A DNA stretch of 64,000 nt, taken from assembly GCA_001314865.1 (NCBI GenBank), contig LJZR01000012.1, positions 92,223 to 156,222 of the forward strand, given 5' to 3'. Shown one piece after another: positions 15,269 through 26,629 of the stretch. Each line of letters starts with the position of its first letter. The stretch's first letter is position 1. Origin of the DNA: Phormidesmis priestleyi Ana. GTDB taxonomy: Bacteria > Cyanobacteriota > Cyanobacteriia > Phormidesmidales > Phormidesmidaceae. The notes under the pieces are model-generated. The model did not search any database and was not told the origin of the DNA. It worked only from the letters and a program-made list of their open reading frames with translations. The position numbers and the translations under genes are program-made.

Positions 15269-18200
15269 TTACTCGACGCCCTCAATTCGGTTCTCTACTT
15301 CCTCATACAGTTCCTGAAGCCGCTCAATGTTCTCATCACTGGTTTCCCAGTAGCCGCGACCATTCACTTCTAGCAGCGTCGTTACCATCCGACGGAACGA
15401 GTTAGGATTCAAGTCCATCAGCCGTTTGCACATTTCAGGATCGTTAATGAAGGTGTCGTTCGTATCTTCATACACCCAGTTATCCACCGCGTCAGCCGTT
15501 GCCGACCAGCCCATGGTGTTCACTAGGCGATTAGAAATTTCTCTGACGCCTTCGTAGCCGTTGGAGAGCATCCCTTCGTACCACTTGGGGTTTAGCATTT
15601 TGGTACGGGCATCTAGGCGGACGGTTTCAGAGAGCGATCGCACCTGAGCATTCGCCGTCGTCGTATCTGCAATAAACGAAGCAGGCTTCTTCCCATCATC
15701 TCGCAAACTCGCCACCACCTTAGTTGGATCAGAGTCAAAGTAGTGAGACACATCCGTCAGCGAAATCTCAGAAGAATCGAGGTTTTGGAAGGTCACGTCC
15801 GCCGTCTTCAACGACGATTCCAGCAGCCCACGAGACTCATCCATAACACCCGGATTGTCACAGTTAAACGAGAAAGACTTCCGCGCTAAATACATATCGC
15901 GCAGCTCCTGCTCCTCTTCCCAGCTGCTATTTTCTACGGCCAGGTTCACGTTTGCAGCGTAAGAGCCCGATGCGTTAGAGAAAATCCGCGTCGCTGCGCC
16001 GCGCAGTGTCAAGCCAAATTCCTCAGCCTGTGCCATGGCATGCTTGCGCACATAGTTCATCTCTAGCGGCTCTTCAGCCTCAGCGGCCATTTTCACCGCC
16101 CGATCTAGCAGCGCCATTTGGTTGATAAACAAATCGCGAAACACGCCCGAGCAGTTAATCACAACGTCAATCCGAGGTCGCCCAAGCTCTTCAAGCGAAA
16201 TAAGCTCCAGCTTGTTCATCCGGCCTAGGGCATCTGGCACCGGCTTTACACCGACAAACCACATCATTTGAGCGAGCGACTCACCGTAGGTCTTAATGTT
16301 GTCAGTTCCCCACAGCACGGTTGCGATCGTCTCAGGATACGCACCGTCGTTTTCAGCTCTTTGCCGCGCAATCAGTCTATCTACCACAATCTTGGCAGAG
16401 TCTACCGCTGCCGAAGTGGGAATCGACTGTGGATCAAGCGCGTGAATGTTTTTACCCGTCGGCAGCACGTCCGGATTACGGATAGGGTCACCGCCAGGAC
16501 CAGGAAGCACATACTCACCGTCCAACGCGCTAAGTAGGCCAGAAAGCTCGTTATCGGCCACTACCTGCTTCAGGCAAAACTGCAAATACTCAAACAAACT
16601 CGTCAGCGACTCATCTGCAACGTTGGTATAGCCTAGCTGGTGCAATGCCTTTGTCCATACCGCCTTTTTGCCGCCAAAGTTAAAGGCCGACAAAATCGAA
16701 GTTGCAGAGACCCGACCATCGTCATTCATCTGCTCTTCGACCATGGCTCTAACAGCTGCGCGAGTGGCTTCTGTAATGTCGTACAAGGTCTGGACATCTG
16801 CGAGGTGACCGCGATCGCTATTTTGATAAATCTCATCAATTTCACGGCCCATGCTCTCGGCAATAATCCGCTGAAGGCTCTTTTGGCCTTCTTCAATGCG
16901 GTCTAGGCTAGCGATGTTTACGAGGGTTGCAATCGCCTCTTCAGCCGTCGGCGGCTCACCGACCACATGCAGTCCGCAAGGCAACAGCCGAGACTCAATC
17001 TCCATCAATTTGATGTAGAGTTTGCCTACCAGCGTATCTCGCTCCTCCTTACTCAGTCCGCTGCACTCTTCTGGCAGCTCAATATCCTTATCCAAATTCA
17101 CCTGTCGCGCCTTCTCAATCGCCGCATTCACAATCGGAATCCCACGACCGCCCTCTTTCAAGGTCTGATAAGACGCAATCAGCTCACTCAGCTCTTTGAG
17201 CCCTTTATACAAACCAGCGTTTTCAGCAGGCGGCGTCAAGTAGCTAATAATTTCCGCATAGCCCCGACGCTTCGCAATCGTCGCCTCCGAAGGATTATTC
17301 GCTGCGTAGTAATACAAATTAGGCGTATTGCCAATTAGGTTATCGGGATAGCACTTGGCACTCATCCCCATTTGCTTACCCGGCATAAACTCTAGCGAGC
17401 CATGTGTGCCAAAATGCAGCACCGCATCCGCCTTCCAAATTTTCTCTAGATAGGTGTAGTAAGCAGCAAACCCATGGTGCGGACTCGCTGACCGAGAGAA
17501 CAGCAGCCTCATCGGATCGCCTTCGTAACCAAACGTAGGCTGAACACCAATGAACACATTTCCAAAGGTCTTACCGTAAACCAGTAGATTCTGACCGTCT
17601 GTGTTCAACTGTCCTGGCGGGGGACCCCAGTTCTCTTCTAAGCGGTGCGAATAAGGCGTTAGCTCCTCGTACTCAGCCACCGACATCTTATGCGCAATGT
17701 TTAAATTCGGGCTGTTGTACTGCGCCTGCGCATCATGAATCACCATCTCCATCAGCGCTTTGGAAGTTTCAGGCATATCCTCAATGGTGTAGCCCTGAGC
17801 CTTCATCTCTTCCATCACTCGAAAGATAGAGCCAAACACGTTCAAATACGCCGCTGTTCCCACATTCCCTTTATCGGGCGGAAAGCTAAATACCGTAATC
17901 GCCAGCCGTTTTTCTGCACGCGGCAGCTTGCGCAACCTTGCCCACTTTAAAGCCCGAGTCGAAATCGCCTCTACTCGGTCTTGCAAGGTAATCGCTCGCC
18001 CTGTAGCGCCATCTCGGCCCGACATAATAATCGGCTCAATTGCCCCATCTAGCTCCGGAATCGCCATTTGTAGCGCTACCTGAATTGGGTGCAACCCCAA
18101 ATCACTTGCCTCCCACTCTTCCGTAGTCTGAAACACCAAAGGCAAAGACACCATGTAAGGACGGTTCAGCTTTTGCAGCGCCTCAATTGCTTTGGGATGA

Positions 18201-19267
18201 TCTTGTCGGGCAGGGCCACCAACTAGCGCAAACCCGGTCAAAGACACTACAGCATCCACAATCGCTTCTGTGGGATTGAGCGGATCAAAGAAGTAGGCAT
18301 CTACTGGTTTAGAAAAGTCTAAACCGCCTGCAAACACAGGGATAACTCTGGCGCCTTTGTACTCCAGCTCCTGCACAATTGAAACATAGTGGGCATCGTC
18401 GCCCGTGACCAAATGAGTCCGCTGCAACACAATGCCAACGCAAGGCGCATTTGAGTTGCGCGCAATTTCAGGAATATCGCTGCGGGAGTCATACCAGTTG
18501 AGGTATTCCTTTACATCCTCAAACATCGCAGGCGCTAAGGGATGCCAAATGCCGATATCTGGGAAAGTGACCGGCTGATCGTAGCTCAGCGCTGCCGCCT
18601 CATTCGGCGTTCCGGCATAGTCGTCCGTCAGCACATATTTATCAGAGAGCATCAGCAGGAAATTTTCCAGGTTCTCTGCCGAACCCCCCAGCCAATACTG
18701 AAAGCTCAGCATAAAGTTGCGAGCATCCTGCGCTTTTTCTACCGGCAAATACTTCAGCACCTTTGGCAGTGTCCGCAGCAGCTTCAGCATGGCATCTTCA
18801 AACCCACTGCCTTGCTTTTGGCGGCGCTTTTTCATAAAGTCGCCAATGACGCTTTTGGACTGGCCCAGCGAGGCCATATTAAAGCTGCCGAGCTTGTTCA
18901 AACGCATGACCTGTGGCATGGAGGGGAACACCACAGCTGCATCTAGGCGATCGCGCTGTGGCTTAACCGCTGCCGCCACCTTTTCAGCCAGTTCTTCCAC
19001 AAAAATCAGTGACCCAATGAAAATATTGGCTTCAGCAATGTCTTTTTTGAATGCTTCATAATTCTCTTCGCTGCGCAGCTCCTCAATGAGGTAGCCACTC
19101 ACTTCTACAGCCATTCGAGGATTCTTTTCATTGATCGAATGTACCGCCGCCGACAAAGCACTTTGATACTGGGGCTCGAGTACGACATAGACCACCTTAA
19201 CCAGCACGCGATTGCCCAATTCCTGGGGAACAACATGTCTGACAGTGGGCCGAACTTGAGTGAACAT
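15269..19267 (-). CDS. chlH: Magnesium chelatase subunit H
   Basis: ChlH is the large porphyrin-binding subunit that, with ChlI and ChlD, inserts Mg into protoporphyrin IX, the first committed step of chlorophyll synthesis. The 1332-aa length is typical of cyanobacterial ChlH. Recognisable segments include the N-terminal [57 protein letters not shown] and the C-terminal [24 protein letters not shown] precedes ATG 19267. The gene is monocistronic, with a strong terminator downstream and a ~540-bp divergent promoter region upstream. Confidence 0.98.
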   Translation of the reverse strand: MFTQVRPTVRHVVPQELGNRVLVKVVYVVLEPQYQSALSAAVHSINEKNPRMAVEVSGYLIEELRSEENYEAFKKDIAEANIFIGSLIFVEELAEKVAAAVKPQRDRLDAAVVFPSMPQVMRLNKLGSFNMASLGQSKSVIGDFMKKRRQKQGSGFEDAMLKLLRTLPKVLKYLPVEKAQDARNFMLSFQYWLGGSAENLENFLLMLSDKYVLTDDYAGTPNEAAALSYDQPVTFPDIGIWHPLAPAMFEDVKEYLNWYDSRSDIPEIARNSNAPCVGIVLQRTHLVTGDDAHYVSIVQELEYKGARVIPVFAGGLDFSKPVDAYFFDPLNPTEAIVDAVVSLTGFALVGGPARQDHPKAIEALQKLNRPYMVSLPLVFQTTEEWEASDLGLHPIQVALQMAIPELDGAIEPIIMSGRDGATGRAITLQDRVEAISTRALKWARLRKLPRAEKRLAITVFSFPPDKGNVGTAAYLNVFGSIFRVMEEMKAQGYTIEDMPETSKALMEMVIHDAQAQYNSPNLNIAHKMSVAEYEELTPYSHRLEENWGPPPGQLNTDGQNLLVYGKTFGNVFIGVQPTFGYEGDPMRLLFSRSASPHHGFAAYYTYLEKIWKADAVLHFGTHGSLEFMPGKQMGMSAKCYPDNLIGNTPNLYYYAANNPSEATIAKRRGYAEIISYLTPPAENAGLYKGLKELSELIASYQTLKEGGRGIPIVNAAIEKARQVNLDKDIELPEECSGLSKEERDTLVGKLYIKLMEIESRLLPCGLHVVGEPPTAEEAIATLVNIASLDRIEEGQKSLQRIIAESMGREIDEIYQNSDRGHLADVQTLYDITEATRAAVRAMVEEQMNDDGRVSATSILSAFNFGGKKAVWTKALHQLGYTNVADESLTSLFEYLQFCLKQVVADNELSGLLSALDGEYVLPGPGGDPIRNPDVLPTGKNIHALDPQSIPTSAAVDSAKIVVDRLIARQRAENDGAYPETIATVLWGTDNIKTYGESLAQMMWFVGVKPVPDALGRMNKLELISLEELGRPRIDVVINCSGVFRDLFINQMALLDRAVKMAAEAEEPLEMNYVRKHAMAQAEEFGLTLRGAATRIFSNASGSYAANVNLAVENSSWEEEQELRDMYLARKSFSFNCDNPGVMDESRGLLESSLKTADVTFQNLDSSEISLTDVSHYFDSDPTKVVASLRDDGKKPASFIADTTTANAQVRSLSETVRLDARTKMLNPKWYEGMLSNGYEGVREISNRLVNTMGWSATADAVDNWVYEDTNDTFINDPEMCKRLMDLNPNSFRRMVTTLLEVNGRGYWETSDENIERLQELYEEVENRIEGVE

Positions 19268-19805
19268 GCGCGGTGAACTCCTAAAAGATTAGATGTCTGC
19301 TGTTTTTTTGCTTATTATTTCAAAGCCTGAAAGTACTGCTGATAGTAAACAAATCTACCGCAACAACATCATTACAGGCTAGTAACGCTCTATAAAACGT
19401 TCTCTATCATGACTTTCCAGAGAACTTATTTTTTAACAAAAAGAAACATATGTTTAAACTGAGGTAAAGACGCTCTTGGAATACCACAATTCGTTTCAAT
19501 TAGCTTACAGCTACTCGCTGAACCTATATAAAGTTTTACCAGAAAACCTTGATGCAACAAGGCTTTAAGCCGACGCACGACACAAAATGAAATATTTATC
19601 TTCGCGCTTTCGCGTGTAGACGAAAATGCATTTTTTTGCCATTGCCATCTCCTATTGTTTGCATAAGTTAAAGTTATTCATATTGACAAAGAAATCATTT
19701 TGATCATTTTAGACAGATATTATTGAGAACTGTTAACAAGATCACAATCTATGGCATCGTCAGTAAATATCTAAAAATCAGGGCAATCTCTAAAACCAGA
19801 GATAA
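19268..19805. other. Divergent promoter region chlH / CSP41-like gene
   Basis: These 538 bp hold no gene I can support. They are A/T-rich (for example TATATAAAG near 19530). Promoters for both flanking genes must lie here, but I cannot place them. No strong repeat or riboswitch-like structure was recognised. Confidence 0.5.
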
Positions 19806-20765
19806 ATGAAGATGCGCATTTTAGTCATTGGCGGCACTCGGTTCATTGGGGTGTATCTCACTCGGCAGTTGGTGAGTCAGGGGCATGAAGTGGTATTGCT
19901 CAATCGTGGCAATCATCCTGCACCCATAGAAGGGTTAGAAACTATTGTGTGCGATCGCACCGACCCCCAAGCCCTCACAACCGAGCTATCCGATCAATCC
20001 TTTGACGCCATCTTCGATAACAATGGCCGCGAGCTCGCCCACACCCAGCCCTTGGTAGAACTTTTTAAGGGCAAGCTCAAGCACTACATTTATGTCAGCT
20101 CCGCAGGCGTTTATGCCAAAAGCGACCAAATGCCTCATATCGAAGGCGACCCCGTCGATCCCAACAGCCGCCACAAAGGCAAATTCCACACCGAAGACTA
20201 CTTAGCCAATCAAGGCATCCCCTTCACCGCCATCCGCCCCGTCTATATCTACGGCCCGCAAAACTACAATCCTTTAGAGGAATGGTTTTTTGACCGATTA
20301 GTGCGCAATCAGCCAGTCCCCATCCCCGGCAACGGCATGGCACTCACCCATCTGGGTCACTGCGAAGACCTCGCCACCGCCATGGTGAGCATTCTGGGCA
20401 ATGAAACCGCCATCGGCAAGATCTACAACATCTCTGGGCCTAAAGCCGTCACCTTCGACGGCCTCGCCAAAGCCTGCGCCCAGGCAATCGGCAAAGACCC
20501 CACCAGCATCAACATCGTCCACTACGACCCTAGCCAATTCGATTTTGGCAAGCGCAAAGCCTTTCCCATGCGCGTTCAACACTTCTTCACCGACATCCAC
20601 AAAGCCCAAACCGATCTCAACTGGCAACCCAAATTCAATCTAGTCACAGGACTCAAAGATGCTTACGAAAATGACTATCTCGCTAACGGCAAGCACAAAG
20701 CAAACATTGACTTCTCACTCGATCAGCAAATTCTAGAGAAGATAAGCAGCAAAAAAATCGAGTGA
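19806..20765 (+). CDS. NAD-dependent epimerase-fold protein, CSP41 type
   Basis: The 319-aa protein has an N-terminal Rossmann fold with GGTRFIG in place of the usual GxxGxxG context, YVSSAGVY at the Ser/Tyr site and RPVYIYGPQNYNPLEEWFFDR. This matches the atypical SDR/CSP41 group of plants and cyanobacteria, implicated in RNA binding and stability in chloroplasts. Enzymatic activity is uncertain for this group. ATG 19806 and ATG 19812 are both possible starts. It lies upstream of dnaK with about 265 bp between. Confidence 0.85.
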   Translation: MKMRILVIGGTRFIGVYLTRQLVSQGHEVVLLNRGNHPAPIEGLETIVCDRTDPQALTTELSDQSFDAIFDNNGRELAHTQPLVELFKGKLKHYIYVSSAGVYAKSDQMPHIEGDPVDPNSRHKGKFHTEDYLANQGIPFTAIRPVYIYGPQNYNPLEEWFFDRLVRNQPVPIPGNGMALTHLGHCEDLATAMVSILGNETAIGKIYNISGPKAVTFDGLAKACAQAIGKDPTSINIVHYDPSQFDFGKRKAFPMRVQHFFTDIHKAQTDLNWQPKFNLVTGLKDAYENDYLANGKHKANIDFSLDQQILEKISSKKIE

Positions 20766-21030
20766 GACATAATAATTCTCATATTCTTTCATTTAAATCA
20801 ACAAAAAATCGACAAACATATAAAATGCACGAGCAGGCATCTAAGACAGATGCCCCTAGCCCCAGGCAACCTTCTCCCAGAGCCTTTTCCCAGAGCCTTT
20901 TTCCAGAGGCTGAGCACTAGCCGAAGCCTCCGGTTCGGTAACCCCCCCTTCAGCAAACCGCCCTCCATTAAGCACTATAGATATAACCTTTACGAATAAA
21001 TTCGTTAGTTATTCAGCTCGGAGAAAGCAC

Positions 21031-22944
<1,914 letters not shown>

Positions 22945-23018
22945 AGCGGCATTCCTAGCGTCTTTCGGAGCTATTAGCTAGAGCACAGTCAGTAGCACGT
23001 CACTAAATAGCTAGAGAT

Positions 23019-23060
23019 AAAAAGGATACAGCGGGTTTATTTCCCCCTGTATCCTTTTTT
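23019..23060 (+). terminator. dnaK terminator
   Basis: AAAAAGGATACAG pairs with CTGTATCCTTTTT around a loop containing a GGG/CCC extension and ends in TTTTTT. Confidence 0.9.
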
Positions 23061-23534
23061 ATTTAAATAAATATTGAACTACATTGCAAAGTACAGACGC
23101 ATTCGTGCTTTGCAATTCACGTTGACCCCTATCCCATCAAAGGTTTCAGCCAGCATTAAGCCCTAACCAATCTGACAGATGCGACAGGGATAGCAAAAGA
23201 ATCGCCGTTTCCGGATAATTTCCATGAAGCTATCATCATTTTTTAACAGCTTGTTTGTAAAGCATTTTCATCGGAACTTTGCGTAAACCACTGGGATTCT
23301 CTTCATTGTGAGCTGTAAATATACTAGAGAGCCTCAGTATTTTTCTCAGCTTTATCTTCGCTATTTTTTCTACCTTCACAAGTTTCCTCAAAAAAGTTGC
23401 TGGCTTAAAACTTAGATGAAGAATCCAAAAATGTGTAGTCCTACTATAGGCATCGCTAAAGCAGAATTATTACACTGAGACTCTCAGTGCATCAAATTTT
23501 CTTGATATGTTCGTCACTATGCTGAAGTTAATCC
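23061..23534. other. Upstream region of PEP-CTERM gene
   Basis: About 470 bp without a gene. A small hairpin (TTGCAAAG with CTTTGCAA, 23085-23116 region) is the only structure noticed. The rest is unremarkable A/T-rich sequence. Confidence 0.4.
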
Positions 23535-24329
23535 ATGTTCCAACCTACAAACATTGTATCAGCTGCACTTGCAGCCGTTTTCGTCCTAGTGCTGTCGCCT
23601 AACCAACGGTTGCAAGCAGCCACTCTTTTTACAGGCAGTAGCAATGGCATATTTGGGACACCCATTATTGATGCTTCCGTAGATTCCGAAGCACTTTTCA
23701 GCATAGAAAGAGCCGGCCCTCGAACAGAATCATTCCTAGTAGGAGAACCGGGCGTTGGCTCAATGCCCAATCAGCTAACCTTCTCAGGTCAAAGCTTTTC
23801 GGTCATGCCTGAACAAACTTTTGCAATTGGCAACTTCTTTTACCACAATGGACAGACCTTTAGCGGAACCAATGTCTCTGCCGTCCCAATTAGTGTAAGT
23901 CTCAATTTTCACCAGCCCACGCAAGCTCAGCAGCAGTTCGAGTACCGCTTTACATTTGGCTTAACACCCAATATAGCGACTAGCAGCAGTGCCGACAGCC
24001 TCACCATCTCTCAAAACCCTGCCCCTCAAGCCTTCGCGCTCAATCAATCCAACTATCCAGAAAACTATAGCGTAGAGGTTTTAGGATTTAGCCTAGACCA
24101 GGGCGCCACCTTCACCCGTAACTTTCAAATTCCAGAAGATCGCTCAATTAACAGCACACTATTCGCTCGTATCCAAAAAAATTCTACTGCCTACGATCTA
24201 ACAAAGCCATCATCCTCTTCACCCGTTAGCATACCCGAACCCGCGCTGCTGACCGGTTTGCTTCTGTTAGGAAGTACGACATTCTTGAGCAAGCTTAGTA
24301 AAAAATTCACCTTGCCGCTAAGTCACTGA
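23535..24329 (+). CDS. PEP-CTERM sorting-domain protein (choice-of-anchor K type)
   Basis: This 264-aa secreted protein has an N-terminal signal peptide (SAALAAVFVLVLSPNQRLQAA), a beta-rich extracellular domain (SISLNFHQP-like and FEYRFTFGLTPN) and a C-terminal PEP-CTERM signal (SIPEPALLTGLLLLGSTTF, then basic residues). The PEP-CTERM tail directs processing by an exosortase-type system. The central part resembles the choice-of-anchor K domain, whose function is unknown. It stands alone between two terminators. Surface or matrix location is inferred. Confidence 0.8.
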   Translation: MFQPTNIVSAALAAVFVLVLSPNQRLQAATLFTGSSNGIFGTPIIDASVDSEALFSIERAGPRTESFLVGEPGVGSMPNQLTFSGQSFSVMPEQTFAIGNFFYHNGQTFSGTNVSAVPISVSLNFHQPTQAQQQFEYRFTFGLTPNIATSSSADSLTISQNPAPQAFALNQSNYPENYSVEVLGFSLDQGATFTRNFQIPEDRSINSTLFARIQKNSTAYDLTKPSSSSPVSIPEPALLTGLLLLGSTTFLSKLSKKFTLPLSH

Positions 24330-24366
24330 TAAGTACCTGAATTAGCTCTCCCAAAGATTACGAAAA

Positions 24367-24406
24367 AAAAGAACCGCCTACTTCAGCTAAAGTAGGCGGT
24401 TCTTTT
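24367..24406 (+). terminator. Terminator between PEP-CTERM and Hlip genes
   Basis: AAAAGAACCGCCTACTT pairs with AAGTAGGCGGTTCTTTT (17-bp perfect stem, 6-nt loop). A and T tracts on both sides make it bidirectional, serving the convergent genes. Confidence 0.92.
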
Positions 24407-24441
24407 CAGGGTTGCGTTGAATGATCTATGCTAAGCGCAAT

Positions 24442-24612
24442 CTATGCCAGTCCCAATAAAGTCATCAAGCCTTTTCCAGTCAGCAGTTGAATTAAAATCA
24501 GCGCAGCTACACCCACCATGGCAGCTCTCCCGTTGAGTTTTTCTGCGTACTGGTTAAACCCCTTCTTAGGGCGCTCCATGTTGGGAACTTTTGTTGGCTG
24601 AATACTGGCCAT
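24442..24612 (-). CDS. High-light-inducible protein (Hlip/SCP)
   Basis: This 56-aa gene is not in the ORF track. The minus strand from ATG 24612 reads MASIQPTKVPNMERPKKGFN, then the Hlip core AEKLNGRAAMVGVAALILIQ and the end LLGLA. The core is the Lhc-type transmembrane helix (ExxNGRxAM) that binds chlorophyll and carotenoid. Hlips protect photosystem assembly intermediates under excess light. A 17-bp inverted repeat enclosing 12-bp tandem repeats lies about 45 bp upstream. Confidence 0.93.
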   Translation of the reverse strand: MASIQPTKVPNMERPKKGFNQYAEKLNGRAAMVGVAALILIQLLTGKGLMTLLGLA

Positions 24613-24654
24613 CGCTACCTTTAAAAATCATTGCCTACCTATTGTCACCAACAA

Positions 24655-24723
24655 GCGTATCGACAGTCAATGGCGATCGCAAATTGACTGTCGGATTGAC
24701 TGTCGGATTGACTGTCGATACGC
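24655..24723. repeat. Inverted repeat with internal 12-bp tandem repeats upstream of Hlip
   Basis: GCGTATCGACAGTCAAT (24655-24671) is the perfect reverse complement of ATTGACTGTCGATACGC (24707-24723). Between them ATTGACTGTCGG is tandemly repeated, giving three ATTGACTGTC copies facing one inverted copy. It lies in the probable Hlip promoter or leader. Confidence 0.9.
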
Positions 24724-24931
24724 TCACCTACGCATTTTATTTTACTCCAAAATTCCTTTAACTTGGCTTAGTTGTGAATAACTGCCACTACACCTAAAGA
24801 CTGCATCAGTGTAACCACGATTCTCTAATGTATACAAAATCATTTAAGACGGGAAGGCACCAGATAATATCAACGTCTGTGCCTCCACTGCCCATTCTAA
24901 GAAACCGCTCTTCGACTCCAGCGTGTGTACT

Positions 24932-25696
24932 ATGAGACGCTTCAAAATAGCTACATCTACTGCAATCTTGATCCTAGTCGCGCTGACCGTTAAAGACGCT
25001 CAATCGCCTAGCTTCGCCACTACGCAGAATAATAGCGAAGCCAGGATCGGTCTGCCCGGAAGACGTATTAGCGGCGGTTCTAGATCTCCCAATACCACCT
25101 GTTTAGCCACTCCTGATCAGCCCGTAATTGCACTCATGCCCAAAAATAATTTGGGCCTTACGCTTTCTGAGTATCCTACATTTTGGTTTTCACTCCCTGC
25201 TATCAGCCCAGATCGCACCCTTGAGTTCGGACTGTATGACCAAGATGGAGACTTACTTTATCAAACAACATTCAGCGTCTCTGGACAGGCTGAAGTCGCT
25301 AGCCTATCGCTGCCAAAAACCTCCTCCCCGCTAGTTCAGGATGCTGACTACAGATGGTACTTATCGGTGGTTTGCGATCGCGAAAGCCATGCTGAAAACC
25401 TAGTGGTCACTGGCTGGATTCGACGAGTACAGCCCAGTCAAGCAATTGACAGACAGCTCACAAGCACGACCGACCAAGAGCGTTTAGCTGTTTATCAAAA
25501 TATTGGACTTTGGTACGACGCGCTAACACTCCTCGCCCAGCTCCGTTATCGTGAGCCCTTAGATAGCACTTTAGAGCAACAGTGGATTGCGCTCCTAGAA
25601 TCTGTCGATCTATCTCAAGCCTCAGCAGTACCTTTAGGGAATGAGCTAACACCCATTCCGCCACTGGCGACAATTGCCCATCCGTCTCGCTACTAA
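24932..25696 (+). CDS. DUF928 protein (first of tandem pair)
   Basis: The 254-aa exported protein has an N-terminal hydrophobic signal (TSTAILILVALTV). The DUF928 signature follows: IGLPGRRISGGSRS, C-containing segment, ALMPKNNLGLTLSEYPTFWF, YRWYLSVVCD and GWIRRV. DUF928 proteins are cyanobacterial, probably periplasmic and of unknown function. They commonly sit next to CHASE2-domain proteins, as here. I prefer ATG 24932 over GTG 24923. The stop overlaps or abuts the next DUF928 gene, so the pair is probably one transcript. Confidence 0.85.
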   Translation: MRRFKIATSTAILILVALTVKDAQSPSFATTQNNSEARIGLPGRRISGGSRSPNTTCLATPDQPVIALMPKNNLGLTLSEYPTFWFSLPAISPDRTLEFGLYDQDGDLLYQTTFSVSGQAEVASLSLPKTSSPLVQDADYRWYLSVVCDRESHAENLVVTGWIRRVQPSQAIDRQLTSTTDQERLAVYQNIGLWYDALTLLAQLRYREPLDSTLEQQWIALLESVDLSQASAVPLGNELTPIPPLATIAHPSRY

Positions 25697-25730
25697 GAAC
25701 ATCCAATCCGTTCTTCATTTCTTTACTTTT

Positions 25731-26495
25731 ATGAACTCTAAACGCATTTCGCAGTCGATATCTGTAACCACAGTCAGTCTCTCGCTGGTATTTGGAACAT
25801 TGCCGCTGCCTAGCTTTGCAGGAAATACAGAAGGCGACGTCAGAGTGGGCCTTCCGGGTAGGCGTATCAGCGGTGGGGTAAGGGAAGGAAACTGTTTTAC
25901 CGATTTTAACCAATCGCTTGTTGCAATCATGCCGCGTAATAACACAGGCAAGACATTAGCTGAGCACCCTACCTTTTGGTTCTCTATCCCCGAAAGCAGC
26001 GGATACAACAAAATAGAATTTCAGCTGTTAAGTGAGCAAGATGAGATCCTTTACCACACCGAACTCAATACTGGCGGAAGCTATGGAATCACCGAGCTTC
26101 AGCTACCCAATACAGCCCCTAGCCTCGCTCTTGACAAGAACTATCGCTGGGTACTCTCCACAAGCTGTAGTGACGTTTCCCGGTTTGAAGTGCAAGGTTG
26201 GGTGCGGCGGGTTGAAATTCCTGCAAAAATCGCGGCACAACTGGAAACGGCTAGTGCAAGCGAACGCCTTGCCCTGTACAGATCCGCTGACCTGTGGCAC
26301 GAGCAGGTCACCGAACTCGTCAATCTACGTCGCCGCAATATCAACGATATGGACTTCCAGTTAGAATGGGCAGCGCTGATAGACTCAACCGGTCTTACCT
26401 CCGATATCTCAAGCAACATTGCAGCAACAGCCATGACCCCGATTGAATCTACGGTGCTAGTATCGTCAGAGCATGAAGACAACCTCAGTGACTAA
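25731..26495 (+). CDS. DUF928 protein (second of tandem pair)
   Basis: The 254-aa paralogue shares GLPGRRISGG, AIMPRNNTGKTLAEHPTFWFS, YRWVLSTSC and GWVRRVEI with the preceding protein. It has a signal peptide (ISVTTVSLSLVFGTLPLPSFA). I chose ATG 25731 because the signal peptide starts there; no clear ribosome site is visible. It lies 34 bp after the first copy and upstream of a CHASE2-GGDEF-EAL gene, consistent with a periplasmic partner of the CHASE2 sensor domain (inference). Confidence 0.85.
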   Translation: MNSKRISQSISVTTVSLSLVFGTLPLPSFAGNTEGDVRVGLPGRRISGGVREGNCFTDFNQSLVAIMPRNNTGKTLAEHPTFWFSIPESSGYNKIEFQLLSEQDEILYHTELNTGGSYGITELQLPNTAPSLALDKNYRWVLSTSCSDVSRFEVQGWVRRVEIPAKIAAQLETASASERLALYRSADLWHEQVTELVNLRRRNINDMDFQLEWAALIDSTGLTSDISSNIAATAMTPIESTVLVSSEHEDNLSD

Positions 26496-26550
26496 CAAGC
26501 AGCTCATCAGAATCTTTCAAAAGAATCACTTTGATTGCGACTGCGCGACT

Positions 26551-26610
26551 AGTCATTACTGGTCATTACTGGTCATCACTGGTCATCACTGGTCATCACT
26601 GGTCATCACT
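26551..26610. repeat. 10-bp tandem repeat array upstream of CHASE2 gene
   Basis: Six copies of GGTCATCACT (the first two with T/A variants) end 20 bp before the CHASE2 protein start. A 10-bp period places every copy on about the same DNA face, so a regulator-binding array is possible; slippage is an equal alternative. Confidence 0.9.
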
Positions 26611-26629
26611 GTGAGCCAATGGGCATTCT

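Noticed and set aside
18542-19061. 134- and 114-aa plus-strand ORFs opposite chlH
   Set aside because: Shadows of the 1332-codon chlH frame.
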